In this document: piece after piece, positions 35,353 to 45,233 of the stretch | Position numbering within the stretch: the stretch's first letter is position 1 | How the letters are laid out: every line of letters starts with the position of its first letter | Source: Paenibacillus sp. HW567 | GTDB taxonomy: Bacteria > Bacillota > Bacilli > Paenibacillales > Paenibacillaceae | DNA length: 64,000 nt | Assembly: GCF_000374185.1 (NCBI RefSeq) | Contig: NZ_KB910518.1 | Span: 986,546 to 1,050,545 of the forward strand | Direction: 5' to 3' | Translations under genes and position numbers: made by a program | Notes under the pieces: model-generated | What the model saw: the letters and a program-made list of their open reading frames with translations, nothing else | Database searches by the model: none | What the model was told of the DNA's origin: nothing

Positions 35353-38300
35353 ACCTGAGAGCTGAAATAGAGCCCAAACCGGAAGGAAGCCTATGGAGCG
35401 ACGACCAGTGGCGCGCGATTGCCGAGAGCGGTGACGATATCCTGGTCGCGGCGGCGGCAGGCTCCGGCAAAACGGCGGTGCTGGTGGAGCGGATTATCCG
35501 TAAAATCAGCAGCGTGGAGAGCGGGTTCAGCGTGGAGCGGCTGCTGGTAGCCACATTTACAAAGGCGGCCGCCTCAGAGATGCGCCAGCGTATCCGTGAG
35601 GCGCTGGAACGGAAGCTGGAGGAAGCGGAGTCCGGGGATGGGGAAGGAAGCCGGGGCAATGAGCATCTGCGCCGCCAGCTTGCTCTGCTCGGCAAAGCCT
35701 CGATTACGACGCTGCATTCCTTTTGCCTGGAGGTGATCCGGCGGTATTACCAGCTTATTCCGATTGATCCGGGCTTCCGGATTCTGAATGAGCATGAGGC
35801 GGAGATGATGCGCCAGGAGCTGCTGGAGGAGCTGCTCGAAGAGAAGTACGGGGAAGTCAGCGAGGACGGGGAGGATACGGTCTTTGTACAGCTTGCAGAC
35901 TGGTTCAGCGGTGAGCGCAGCGATGATGCCGTGCATGCGCTGGTGCAGCGTCTGCATGATTTCGCGCGCAGCCATCCCTGGCCGTCGGAGTGGCTGCGGG
36001 ATACGGCTGCCGATTTTTCGCTGCCGGATGCGGAGGCGTTAAGCCGCACGTCTTGGGTACAGAGCATTCTGGCGGAAGCGAAGCTGACGCTGGATGGGGC
36101 TTCCAGCCAGCTCCGGCAGGGCATGGATATTGCTATGCAGCCGGGCGGACCGGCTCCTTATGCCGAGAATCTGACGGCGGATCTGGAAATGGTGCAATCG
36201 CTGCAAGAGGCGCTGGAGTTCCGTCCGTGGGCGGAACTGTATGATATTTTCATAGAAATATCGTTTGGGAAGCTGAAGGCCTGCAAGAAGGATTCGACGG
36301 ACCCCGGGCTGCAGGAGACGGTTAAGGAGCTGCGTGACAGCGTGAAGAAAAGCTTGCTGGAGCTGCAAAAGTCGCTCTTTGGCCGTCCTGCCGAAACGTT
36401 CCTCCGCGAGCTGCATGAGGCAGCTCCGCTGATGCAGGAGCTGGCCGAGACGGTGATCGAATTCGGTGAGCGCTATCGTGCAGAGAAGGCAGGCCGGGGA
36501 CTGGTCGATTTCAGCGATCTGGAGCATTACTGTCTGAAGATTCTGCGCCATGAGGATTCAGTACCCGGCCATTCCGTACCTTCGGATGCGGCGATGGAAT
36601 ACCGCGCCCAGTTCGACGAGGTGCTGCTGGACGAGTATCAGGATACGAACAGCGTGCAGGAGGAGATCGTAAGGCTGATCTCCCGGGAATCGCCCGGCAA
36701 CCGGTTTATGGTCGGCGATATGAAGCAGAGCATTTACCGTTTCCGGCTGGCTGAGCCGGGATTGTTTCTGGATAAATATCAGAGCTTTGGATCAGGCGGA
36801 GACCGCAGTGGTGATGTCTCATCCATAAGCAAAGCAGGTGACGGGACTGGTGAAGGTGCTGGGCCGGTTAAGTCATCTGGGGGCTCGGTCATTGATCTGG
36901 CCCGTAATTTCCGCAGCCGCCGGGAGGTTGTGAATGCTGTAAATATGATCTTCCGGCAGATCATGGACCGCACGGTTGCCGAGATAAGCTACGATGAGCG
37001 TGCGGAATTGGTTTATGGTGCGAGCTTTCCGGGTGCAGAGGACAAGGGGCCGGATACTTATTTTGCCCCTGAGCTGCTCATTATCGACCGGGGAACTTCG
37101 TCCGCCGGACGCACGGATGAACCCTCTGAGGACGGAGAGCTTCCTCCGCAGGAGAGTGAAGCCATTGAGAGTGAAACCGCGCAGCTTGAGGCGCGCGCGA
37201 TTGTCCGGCGCATCTCACAGATGACCGGCATGACCGGCAGCGAGCCGCTGCTTATCTATGATAAAGCGCTGCGCCTCATGCGGCCGGTTGTGTACGGCGA
37301 TATCGTGATTCTGCTGCGGTCCGCGCGGATCTGGACACCACTGATGCTCGAGGAGCTGCGGCTTGAAGGTATCCCGGCGTATGGAGATCAGACCAAAGGC
37401 TATTTTCAGGCCACCGAGGTCGAAGTTGCCCTTTCGCTGCTGCAGATTGTTGACAATCCGCGCCAGGACATCCCTCTGGCGGGGGTGCTCCGTTCTCCTG
37501 TAGTGAACCTGCGTGAAGAAGAGCTGGCAGCGGTGCGGCTATGCAGCAACGGCACGTTCTTCGATGCTGTGCTGGCGGCTGCGGGAGTGCAGCCAGCGGG
37601 AGGAAATGAGACGGAAAATGCCGAAGCTGGGACGGGTGCTGTATCAGATTATTTTGCTGCGGCTGATTCTGCCGCTACCTCTGAAGGCAATGTGCTGGAA
37701 TCAGCCATTGCCCATTCCGGTGAATCGGCTGCGGCTTATGAAGCAAGTATCGCGGGAAGCAGCGGTGCGGAGAATGCAGCGGGCGATGCTGCCATACCGG
37801 AGATTTCCGGGAAGCTCCGGGCGAAGCTGAAGAAATTTCTGGGGCAGCTTGAGGGCTGGAGAACTGCGGCCCGCCAAGGCAGTCTCAGTACTTTGATATG
37901 GCGTATTTATGGAGAGAGCGGTTATCTGGAGTGGGCCGGCGGCCTGCCGGGCGGATTTCAGCGCCAGAATAATCTTACCGCTCTGTATGACCGGGCGGTA
38001 CAGTTTGAGAAAGACACCTCCTCGCGCGGCCTGTTCCGTTTCCTGGTATTTATTAATAGGCTGAGGGAAAACGGAGGAGACCTTGGTGTGGCCGGAGGAA
38101 CAGGCGAAGAAGCCGGCGGTGTCAGAATTATGACCATTCACAAGTCCAAGGGACTGGAGTTTCCAGTGGTATTTCTGGCCGGCATGGCTAAGCCGTTCAA
38201 CCGCCAGGATCTACATTCGCCGTTCCTTGTGCATAAGGAGCTTGGGTTTGGCCCGCGTTTTGTGGAACGGGAGACCCGGGTCAGCTATCCGACACTGCCC

Positions 38301-39569
38301 TACCTGGCAATTAACCGCCGTTCGCGCCTGGAGCTGCTTGCGGAGGAAATGCGTGTGCTCTATGTCGGGTTAACCCGGCCGCGGGACAAAATGATTCTCG
38401 TGGGCACGGTGAGAGATTTGCCGCGCACCCTCGCGGGCTGGAGCAGCGTGCAGGGCCGAGAGGAGTTGCTGCTGGCGGACCATTTGCTGGCCCGTGGCCG
38501 CAGCTATCTGGATTGGGTGGGACCGGCGCTGATCCGCCATCCGGGTGCGGCTATTCTGCGCAAGCTTGCCGGAGCCGAAGGCCCGGTATCTACAGTGCTG
38601 CACCGGGATGATTCCAACTGGAGTATTTCAACCTTGAACGCCTCTGAGCTCAGCTCCGGGTCTGTTCTGTCTAAGGATGGCGATGCAGAGAAGGATGAGG
38701 AACGTTATGCAAATCTTGAAGCCATGCGGCACGGCCGCCGTGTACCTTCCAAGAGTACTCCGGCAGAGGCGGTAATCAACGCAAGATTGCAGTGGGAGTA
38801 TCCTTACGCGGCCGCTTCCGGTATCCCGGCCAAAACCTCCGTAACGGAGCTTAAGGCCATGCTGTCCATGCAGGAGCAGCCTTCGTACGATTTGCTGGAA
38901 GAGGCTCAGCTTGCGGCAAGAGCAGGGGAGCCTGTGCGGAGTAGGGCAGGCGGAGACAGTCTGCATCTGCAGCGCCCGAAATTTATGGAGAAGCGGGGCT
39001 TGTCGCCTTCGGAACGGGGAACGGCCTATCATACGGTTATGCAGCATGTTCCACTGGAAGGACCGGTAGACCGGACTGTGCTGGAAGCTACATTGGCCCA
39101 GCTTACACGGCTTGCCATTCTCAGCAGTGAACAAGCCGACGCGGTTGAGCTTGCTGAAGTAGAAGCTTTTTACAATGCGGAGATTGGCCGGAGACTGCTA
39201 GGGGCCTCGTGGGCAAGAAGAGAGCAGCCTTTCAGCTACATGGTTCCGGCGAGTGAGGCCTACAGTGATCTTGCCTACCTGCGTGAAGCGGCTGCCGGAC
39301 TTGAAATTCATGAAGGCAGCGCGGCTTTTGGAGAATCCGTCCTGATTCAAGGTGTGATCGACTGTCTGTTCCGCGAAGAGGGACGTTTGATTCTGCTGGA
39401 TTACAAGACAGATTCGGTACAGAGGCATCCGGGCGGCCTGGAGGCTTTGAAGGAGAAATACCGTTTTCAACTGGAGCTGTACAGCAAGGCGCTGCTTGAT
39501 ATTTTGGGTGAGCCGGTCAGCGAAATCTGGCTGTACTTTTTTGACGGCGGACAGGCTGTGAGTCTGTGA
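35349..39569 (+). CDS. addA: Helicase-exonuclease subunit AddA
   Basis: UvrD-type 3'-5' helicase with a C-terminal nuclease domain, partner of AddB. It has 1406 residues, longer than the usual 1230 or so. Walker A is AAAGSGKTAVL, motif II is LLDEYQDTN (about 428), motif V is TIHKSKGLEFPVVFLAG and motif VI is RVLYVGLTRPRD. The nuclease catalytic motif is LLDYKTDSV (about 1351), with GTAYHTVMQH as its upstream part. Extra length comes from low-complexity insertions at about residues 480-515 and 748-818, rich in Gly, Ala, Ser and Glu. Translation is coupled to addB. Confidence 0.97.
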   Translation: MNLRAEIEPKPEGSLWSDDQWRAIAESGDDILVAAAAGSGKTAVLVERIIRKISSVESGFSVERLLVATFTKAAASEMRQRIREALERKLEEAESGDGEGSRGNEHLRRQLALLGKASITTLHSFCLEVIRRYYQLIPIDPGFRILNEHEAEMMRQELLEELLEEKYGEVSEDGEDTVFVQLADWFSGERSDDAVHALVQRLHDFARSHPWPSEWLRDTAADFSLPDAEALSRTSWVQSILAEAKLTLDGASSQLRQGMDIAMQPGGPAPYAENLTADLEMVQSLQEALEFRPWAELYDIFIEISFGKLKACKKDSTDPGLQETVKELRDSVKKSLLELQKSLFGRPAETFLRELHEAAPLMQELAETVIEFGERYRAEKAGRGLVDFSDLEHYCLKILRHEDSVPGHSVPSDAAMEYRAQFDEVLLDEYQDTNSVQEEIVRLISRESPGNRFMVGDMKQSIYRFRLAEPGLFLDKYQSFGSGGDRSGDVSSISKAGDGTGEGAGPVKSSGGSVIDLARNFRSRREVVNAVNMIFRQIMDRTVAEISYDERAELVYGASFPGAEDKGPDTYFAPELLIIDRGTSSAGRTDEPSEDGELPPQESEAIESETAQLEARAIVRRISQMTGMTGSEPLLIYDKALRLMRPVVYGDIVILLRSARIWTPLMLEELRLEGIPAYGDQTKGYFQATEVEVALSLLQIVDNPRQDIPLAGVLRSPVVNLREEELAAVRLCSNGTFFDAVLAAAGVQPAGGNETENAEAGTGAVSDYFAAADSAATSEGNVLESAIAHSGESAAAYEASIAGSSGAENAAGDAAIPEISGKLRAKLKKFLGQLEGWRTAARQGSLSTLIWRIYGESGYLEWAGGLPGGFQRQNNLTALYDRAVQFEKDTSSRGLFRFLVFINRLRENGGDLGVAGGTGEEAGGVRIMTIHKSKGLEFPVVFLAGMAKPFNRQDLHSPFLVHKELGFGPRFVERETRVSYPTLPYLAINRRSRLELLAEEMRVLYVGLTRPRDKMILVGTVRDLPRTLAGWSSVQGREELLLADHLLARGRSYLDWVGPALIRHPGAAILRKLAGAEGPVSTVLHRDDSNWSISTLNASELSSGSVLSKDGDAEKDEERYANLEAMRHGRRVPSKSTPAEAVINARLQWEYPYAAASGIPAKTSVTELKAMLSMQEQPSYDLLEEAQLAARAGEPVRSRAGGDSLHLQRPKFMEKRGLSPSERGTAYHTVMQHVPLEGPVDRTVLEATLAQLTRLAILSSEQADAVELAEVEAFYNAEIGRRLLGASWARREQPFSYMVPASEAYSDLAYLREAAAGLEIHEGSAAFGESVLIQGVIDCLFREEGRLILLDYKTDSVQRHPGGLEALKEKYRFQLELYSKALLDILGEPVSEIWLYFFDGGQAVSL

Positions 39570-40044
39570 ATGAAATTGGGTTTGTTTGGGTACCAGCAGA
39601 TCGTTAGACTCTACATGCCGGAGTTCATACGATGCTCTGCTGAACGGGGGGGCAGGGTGGTGTGGAGATCACTTTGCAGGCGCAGCAGGTTCCACGGACA
39701 GAATCATCTCCTGATCGAAAGAGTCTGCCCGTTGGACGGACTGAGCAGCTCTTAATTCCGCTGGAAACCATTGTTCTGCAAGTACACGGACTCCAGAGCC
39801 GTTACGGGGGGATATTTCCCCAAAATCCACCTGCCGGAGAGGCGATAAGCGCGTCCCGGTCCGTTAGCTCGGTGAAGGAGATCCCTTTCGGGCAAATAGA
39901 GGCTTTACGGTCCGTTAAGGAGCAGGAGGCAGGATACGGCGAATCCCTCTCTCCCCTAAGTCCAAAGGCTCCATTCTAAACCATAGATGTAGAACGGATG
40001 CTGTACTAGGAATCTATACACGTTGAGCTTTAAAAAGTTAAGAG
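39570..40044. other. Non-coding interval after addA
   Basis: No convincing gene. Open frames such as 39662-39979 have no ribosome-binding site or family features. The stretch near 39870-39920 has CGGTCCGTTA twice, about 45 bp apart, which suggests repeat-derived sequence. No clear intrinsic terminator for addA was found. Confidence 0.5.
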
Positions 40045-40240
40045 TGCAGAAGTTTGGATATTTACGGAGCGGCAGCGTCCGCCTAAGAGCTTTCCGTAGG
40101 AAAGCTGGCATTGTAGGCATAGGCTATATTTGGATTACTACCGCGTTCAGCGGCTTCAATCAGGAAATCCAGTTATAACAGCGGCCGGAAGTCCAAACAT
40201 TCCCCGTAATTACGAACAGACTCTAATATGAAACTCTAAG
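40045..40240. repeat. Dispersed structured repeat, copy B
   Basis: Copy of the element at 24634-24806, same orientation. It shares the AGTTTGGATA...TTACGGAGCGG start, the CAGCGGCCGGAAGTCCAAACATTCCCCG end and the flank AATATGAAA. It differs by an insertion of about 40 bp near 40083-40125 that carries its own inverted repeat, AGCTTTCC-GTA-GGAAAGCT. Confidence 0.75.
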
Positions 40241-40321
40241 TTCGATTTATGCAGGAATCTATCATTTATCAATCTATCAATCTATTAGTGCCGCATGACC
40301 GGCGGGGAAAAGAGGGTGAAC

Positions 40322-41503
40322 ATGCGCATATTGCATACGGGGGACTGGCATCTTGGCCGGACGCTGGAAGGGAGAAGCCGGCAGAAGGAGCAGGAACAGT
40401 TCATTGATGAGCTGGTGGAAATTGCCGATTCCTCCCAAGCGGACCTTATATTAATGGCCGGAGACGTCTATGATTCTGTGAATCCTCCGGCAGCGGCGGA
40501 GCAATTGTTCTACGATGCTGCCGCCAGACTGACGGCGAGCGGCAGGCCGCTCGTTGTTATCTCGGGCAATCATGATCAGCCGGAACGGGTAGCTTCCGTG
40601 TCCCCGCTCGTCCGCAGACAGGGCATTACGCTGGTGGGCTTGCCTACCTCAGAGCCAGTGACGGTTCATGCCGTGCGTACCGGAGAAATCGCCAAAATCG
40701 CTGCGCTTCCCTACCCCTCCGAAGCCCGGCTCGGCGAACTGCTCGCCGGAGACAGCGCAGAGGAGGAGCTGCGTCTGGCCTATAGCGCCCGGGTCGGCAG
40801 GCTGATGAAGCTGCTGGGCCGGGAATTTACGCCGCAGACGGTGAATCTGGCAATGAGTCATATCTATGTGCTCGGCGGCGTAGAGAGCGATTCGGAGCGG
40901 CCGATTCAGGTCGGCGGAGCGTACACCGTAGATCCCTCGGCCCTATCCTGCGGCGCACAGTATACGGCGCTTGGACATCTCCACCGCGCCCAGCGGGTCA
41001 AAGGCGACGGCATGATCCGCTACAGCGGCTCGCCGCTCGCCTACAGCTTCTCGGAGGCTGGGCAGGCTAAATCGGTCGCGATGATAGAGGTGGCTCCAGG
41101 CGGCGAGCCTACCTTTGAAGAAATCTATCTCCGCTGTGGCCGTCCGTTGGTGAAATGGAAGTCCTCCGGCGGTCTGCAGGAGGTGTATAGCTGGCTGGAT
41201 GAAGGCAGGGATGCCGAAGCCTTTATTGATCTGGAGCTTCGCCTTACAGAAGCAATGTCGCTCAATGACATCCAGCGGCTGCGCAAATCCCGTGAGGGAA
41301 TTATCCATATCCGGCCGATTTATCCGCAGATGGAGCAGGAACTGGAGGAGCTGTCCCGTTCACGCATGCCCGTACAGGAGCTGTTCCGCAGGTTCTACCA
41401 GCGGCAGACCGGCGGGGCGGAGCCTGAGGACAGCCTGGTAGAGCTGTTCCTGGAGCTGGCGGAAGAAGAACGGCGCGAGCCTGCAGAAGGAGAGGAGGAT
41501 TGA
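40322..41503 (+). CDS. sbcD: Nuclease SbcCD subunit D
   Basis: Mre11-type metallophosphoesterase that, with SbcC, opens hairpins and processes protein-blocked DNA ends. It has 393 residues. Phosphoesterase motifs are in order: HTGDWHLGR, LMAGDVYDS, ISGNHDQPERV, AMSHIYVLGG and ALGHLHRAQ. ATG 40322 follows AGAGGGTGAAC; the frame opens earlier at 40295 without a better site. One base separates its stop from the sbcC start. Confidence 0.96.
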   Translation: MRILHTGDWHLGRTLEGRSRQKEQEQFIDELVEIADSSQADLILMAGDVYDSVNPPAAAEQLFYDAAARLTASGRPLVVISGNHDQPERVASVSPLVRRQGITLVGLPTSEPVTVHAVRTGEIAKIAALPYPSEARLGELLAGDSAEEELRLAYSARVGRLMKLLGREFTPQTVNLAMSHIYVLGGVESDSERPIQVGGAYTVDPSALSCGAQYTALGHLHRAQRVKGDGMIRYSGSPLAYSFSEAGQAKSVAMIEVAPGGEPTFEEIYLRCGRPLVKWKSSGGLQEVYSWLDEGRDAEAFIDLELRLTEAMSLNDIQRLRKSREGIIHIRPIYPQMEQELEELSRSRMPVQELFRRFYQRQTGGAEPEDSLVELFLELAEEERREPAEGEED

Positions 41504-41504
41504 A

Positions 41505-44500
41505 GTGAAGCCGATTCTATTAAAAGTAGCCGGGCTGCAGAGCTATAGAGAGCAGCAGGAGATTGATTTTGCGAGCCTGACCGAGACTGGACTGTTCGGT
41601 ATCTTCGGACCGACGGGCAGCGGCAAGTCCAGTCTGCTGGATGCGATTACACTAGCCATGTATGGTAAGGTGGAACGCGCGGTGAACGGGACACAGGGCA
41701 TCATGAACCATTCCGAGGATCAGCTTAGCGTGGCTTTCACTTTTGAGCTTGTTTCCTCTGCCGGGCCGCGCCGTTACCGGGTCGAACGTAAATTCAAGCG
41801 TACCGGGGATCAAACGGTCAGTAATACAATCAGCCGATTCATTGAGGTTACAGCAGACGGCGACCAGGTGATGGCTGACAAGCTCGCCGATGTGACGAAA
41901 TGTGTGGAAGAGCATATTGGACTCAAAATGGATGACTTCACCCGTGCCGTGGTGCTGCCTCAGGGCAAATTCGCCGAGTTCCTGTCGCTGCGCGGCGTAG
42001 ACCGCAGACAGATGCTTCAGCGTCTCTTTCATCTGGAGCAGTACGGCGACGGGCTGGCGCTGAAGCTCAGCCGCCGGGTCAAGGAGAACGAGGCGGCGCT
42101 GCGGGCGCTGGAGGCCGAGCAGCAGGGTCTCGGCAGCGCCGGGCAGGCTGACGTAGAGGCTGCCGCTGAACGCCAGCAGGCAGCGGTCCGCCATGCAACG
42201 GACTGCCGCAAGCGGTTGGATGAGGCGGTGCAGCGGGCAGAGCGCTACGCCCGAATCCGCGAGCTGCAGGATGAGCGCACCCGCCGCGAAGGCCAGCGGC
42301 GGGGTCTGCTCCAGCAGGAGGCGGACATCCTCCTGCTGGAGCAGAAGCTCGGCAAATCTGACGAAGCCGAGAAGATGCTGCCCGCGCTGAAGGCCTGGCG
42401 CAGCGCGGAAGAGGCCTGGAAGAGCCGTCTGGCCCGGGCGGAGGGCCAGGAGGCTTCCGCCGCCGCCGCCGAGCGGCAGGCGGCGGGGCTGGCAGCGGCC
42501 GAAGCAGCGGCACAGGCCGCGCTGGCCGCAGAGGAGCCTGCCCTCCGGGAATCGGAGGGCACGTACCGCCGCGCGCTCGAGCTGGAAGCCGAGCTTCGCG
42601 AACTGCGGCAGGGGCGCACAGCGGTGCTGGAGCGCCGCGACGAGGCCTCCCGCGGGCTGGCTGCCCGGCGGGAGAGCATGGCCCGGGAGCGTGAGCTTTT
42701 GGCCAAGGGCCAAAAGCGCCAGCAAGAGCTGCAGGCGAGCCTGCAGCCGCTCGCGGTCCGCTCCCAGGAGCGGCAGTCGCTGCAGGAGGCCATGCAGCGG
42801 CTGCAGGTTCTGCGTTCCGCCTCCTCCCAATGGGAGACGGCGGAACGTGAGCGCGCCGAGCGCGCCGCGGTGCACGCGGCGGCGGAGGCGCGGCTTGCTG
42901 CCGCCGAGGACCGGCGGCAGTCGCTGGAGGCGCAGCGCGGCGGGGGAATCGCCGTCGGAGCGCTGCACCTGGAGAAGCTGCGCGCCGGAGAGGCCGCAGC
43001 AGAAGCCGCCGTAGACAGCCTGGAGCTTCATGGAAGCACAGTGGCGGCGGCACTCAAAGGACAAGAGCTGCACAGGCTCTCGCTGTCGCTCGCCCGTGAA
43101 CTGCAGGACGGGCAGCCTTGCCCGGTCTGCGGCAGCCTCCATCACCCCTTGCCTGCGCTGGAGGAAGACAGCGGCGCGCAGGAGGAGCTGGAAGCCCGGC
43201 TTGAACTCAGCCGGACAATGGGCAGACGTGCGCTCGAAGTGCGCCATCAATTCCATAACTTATTGGAGCAGACCGGTGGATGGCTGGAGCAGGTTTATGG
43301 CGAAGGAGCAGCGGAGCTGATGAAGTCGCCTGCCGCTGCCGGACTGGAGCAGCGCAGCGCTGCTGGAGCCACAGTTGCCCTTAATCAGTCAATTTTGCCT
43401 TCTGCTTCTGATCCGTCAGTCGCTGCCGCTCCAGAGGGTCGGTTAGCCTCTCTTGGAGCCACCCCTCCCTCAGGTCCTGCTAATCTGTCGGATTTGCCTG
43501 CGGTCTCTGATTCCTTAGCCGTCGCTGCTCTTTCCAGTCTCAGGGAAGATCCAGCTTCTTCTGGCCCTTCAGCGGCCTCTGCTTCCAATCCTGCCTTGAC
43601 TGGAGCCGCTGCCCCTTCCCCCGTCGCCTCATCTGTCCCTGATGAGGCGATGCTGGCCGGGCTTGAAGCTGAGCTTGCCGGGCTGAAGGCCCGCTCTGCG
43701 GAGCTGCGCCGCACAGCGGTGGAGTGGCAGCGTTCTATGCAGGACCAGCAGCAAATGAGGCACAGGGAAGCCGCCAGTGTGGAAGCTGAAGCAGGCTGGC
43801 TGCAGGGCATCACCGCCAAAACCGGGGAACTGAGCCGGCAACTGGCAACACTGCGGGAAGAATGGAGCGTGCTTTTTCCTGAATTGGAGCCGGGTGCTGC
43901 GGAGCAGGCCTATCGTGAAATGCTGAAGAAGGACGAGCAGGCCGATGAAATCAGGGGAAGATTGGAGATCAGCGTCAAGTTCCTGGAGGAGAAGAGTGCT
44001 GCCGTCCAGGCGCTGCAGGAGGAAATAGCGAGTCTTGACAAGGAGCTGGCCCAATGGAATGCTCAACTCGAAGGTAAAGAGGCGCTGGAGCAGGAGAAGG
44101 AGCAGCGCCTGCGGCAATGGACCGGCGGTCGTTCCGCTGCCGCTTTGCTCGCGGAGTGCGAGAAGCGTCTGCAGGAGCTGCAGACTGCGCTGGAGAGCAG
44201 CAGGCAGGGCAGCAGGCTGGCGGCGGAACAAGCCCAGCATGCGGTGAAGGAGGCGGCTATCGCCCGCCAGGCGGCGGAGTCTGCCCGCGAGCACAGTGCA
44301 GCGGCTGCCGTACAGTGGGGGAATGGCTTGCAGTCTTCTCCGTTTGCTTCGGCTTCGGAAGTGGAAGGGGCAGCCTTAACGCCGGAAGAACGCACCGGGG
44401 CTGCTGCCCGTGTGAAGGCTCATCGTGACGATGAAGCTGAAGTTGCACTGCAATTGCGGAGCATAGAAGAGAAGCTGGGCGGAGACGCAGTGAGCGGGGA

Positions 44501-45170
44501 GGAATGGCAGGAGAGCCAGGAGACTCTGCGCAGATGCAAGGAAGAAGACGAGAGCGCTTTGCAGAGCCGTGCGCGCGCGGAGCGTGATTTGGAGGACCTG
44601 CAGCACCGCCACATCCGCTGGATGGAGCTTGAAGGAGAACGTGTGGAGCATGCCTCGCTCCAGGATCGGCTGTCCAAGCTGCAGACAGTGCTGCGCGGCA
44701 ATGCCTTTGTGGAATACATTGCCGAGGAGCAGTTAATGCAGGTATGCCAGGCCGCCTCGCAGCGGCTGCGCTTCCTGAGCAAACAGCGTTATGCGCTGGA
44801 GGTGGACTCCGGCGGAGGGTTTGTCATTCGCGATGACGGCAACGGAGGCGTCAGACGTCCGGTGTCGACTTTATCGGGAGGCGAAACCTTCCTGACCTCC
44901 CTGTCGCTGGCGCTGGCCCTATCGGCGCAGATTCAACTGCGGGGACAGTATCCGCTGCAATTCTTTTTTCTGGATGAAGGCTTTGGGACCCTCGACCCGG
45001 AACTGCTTGATACCGTTATTACCTCACTAGAAAGATTGCACAATGACCAGCTAGCGGTCGGCATCATCAGCCATGTTCCCGAACTGCGGGCCCGCTTGCC
45101 GCGCAAGCTGGTCATTGTGCCGGCAGAGCAGGGCGGCGGGGGTTCGCGGATTCTTTTGGAAAAAATGTGA
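41505..45170 (+). CDS. sbcC: Nuclease SbcCD subunit C
   Basis: Rad50-type SMC ATPase, 1221 residues, starting at GTG 41505 after GAGGAGGATTGAA. Walker A is FGPTGSGKSSLLDAI (about 32-46). Two long coiled-coil arms rich in Glu, Ala, Gln and Arg flank a zinc hook PCPVCGSLHHP (Cys539 and Cys542). The C-terminal lobe has the signature STLSGGETFLTSLSLALALS and Walker B FFLDEGFGTLDPE. The second arm is interrupted soon after the hook by a Pro/Ser/Ala-rich segment at about residues 625-712 that cannot be coiled coil. It forms the SbcCD complex with the coupled upstream gene. Confidence 0.96.
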   Translation: MKPILLKVAGLQSYREQQEIDFASLTETGLFGIFGPTGSGKSSLLDAITLAMYGKVERAVNGTQGIMNHSEDQLSVAFTFELVSSAGPRRYRVERKFKRTGDQTVSNTISRFIEVTADGDQVMADKLADVTKCVEEHIGLKMDDFTRAVVLPQGKFAEFLSLRGVDRRQMLQRLFHLEQYGDGLALKLSRRVKENEAALRALEAEQQGLGSAGQADVEAAAERQQAAVRHATDCRKRLDEAVQRAERYARIRELQDERTRREGQRRGLLQQEADILLLEQKLGKSDEAEKMLPALKAWRSAEEAWKSRLARAEGQEASAAAAERQAAGLAAAEAAAQAALAAEEPALRESEGTYRRALELEAELRELRQGRTAVLERRDEASRGLAARRESMARERELLAKGQKRQQELQASLQPLAVRSQERQSLQEAMQRLQVLRSASSQWETAERERAERAAVHAAAEARLAAAEDRRQSLEAQRGGGIAVGALHLEKLRAGEAAAEAAVDSLELHGSTVAAALKGQELHRLSLSLARELQDGQPCPVCGSLHHPLPALEEDSGAQEELEARLELSRTMGRRALEVRHQFHNLLEQTGGWLEQVYGEGAAELMKSPAAAGLEQRSAAGATVALNQSILPSASDPSVAAAPEGRLASLGATPPSGPANLSDLPAVSDSLAVAALSSLREDPASSGPSAASASNPALTGAAAPSPVASSVPDEAMLAGLEAELAGLKARSAELRRTAVEWQRSMQDQQQMRHREAASVEAEAGWLQGITAKTGELSRQLATLREEWSVLFPELEPGAAEQAYREMLKKDEQADEIRGRLEISVKFLEEKSAAVQALQEEIASLDKELAQWNAQLEGKEALEQEKEQRLRQWTGGRSAAALLAECEKRLQELQTALESSRQGSRLAAEQAQHAVKEAAIARQAAESAREHSAAAAVQWGNGLQSSPFASASEVEGAALTPEERTGAAARVKAHRDDEAEVALQLRSIEEKLGGDAVSGEEWQESQETLRRCKEEDESALQSRARAERDLEDLQHRHIRWMELEGERVEHASLQDRLSKLQTVLRGNAFVEYIAEEQLMQVCQAASQRLRFLSKQRYALEVDSGGGFVIRDDGNGGVRRPVSTLSGGETFLTSLSLALALSAQIQLRGQYPLQFFFLDEGFGTLDPELLDTVITSLERLHNDQLAVGIISHVPELRARLPRKLVIVPAEQGGGGSRILLEKM

Positions 45171-45175
45171 TGTGC

Positions 45176-45227
45176 GGGGTTGAATGTGATATCAGTCACA
45201 GAGACACCTTCAACCCCCTGTTATAAT
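45176..45227 (+). promoter_or_regulatory. Fnr-type box and extended -10 promoter
   Basis: TGTGATATCAGTCACA (45185-45200) is a perfect TGTGA-N6-TCACA palindrome, the Fnr consensus in Bacillus. TGTTATAAT (extended -10, hexamer 45222-45227) follows. With a start seven bases after the hexamer (45234), the box is centred at -41.5, the class II activator position. No -35 hexamer is present, as expected for an activator-dependent promoter. Arms GGGGTTGAA and TTCAACCCC (45176-45184, 45209-45217) flank the box. Confidence 0.7.
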
Positions 45228-45233
45228 ACAGCT

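Noticed and set aside
39662..39979. 105-codon open frame after addA
   Set aside because: No ribosome-binding site, no motifs, irregular composition, and it lies in repeat-like intergenic sequence.
41652..43256. 534-codon frame opposite sbcC
   Set aside because: Leu/Arg-rich antisense shadow caused by the high GC third positions of sbcC.
45176..45217. GGGGTTGAA / TTCAACCCC arms as an intrinsic terminator of sbcC
   Set aside because: No T-tract follows; the sequence runs into the extended -10 box instead. A minor role in ending sbcC cannot be excluded.
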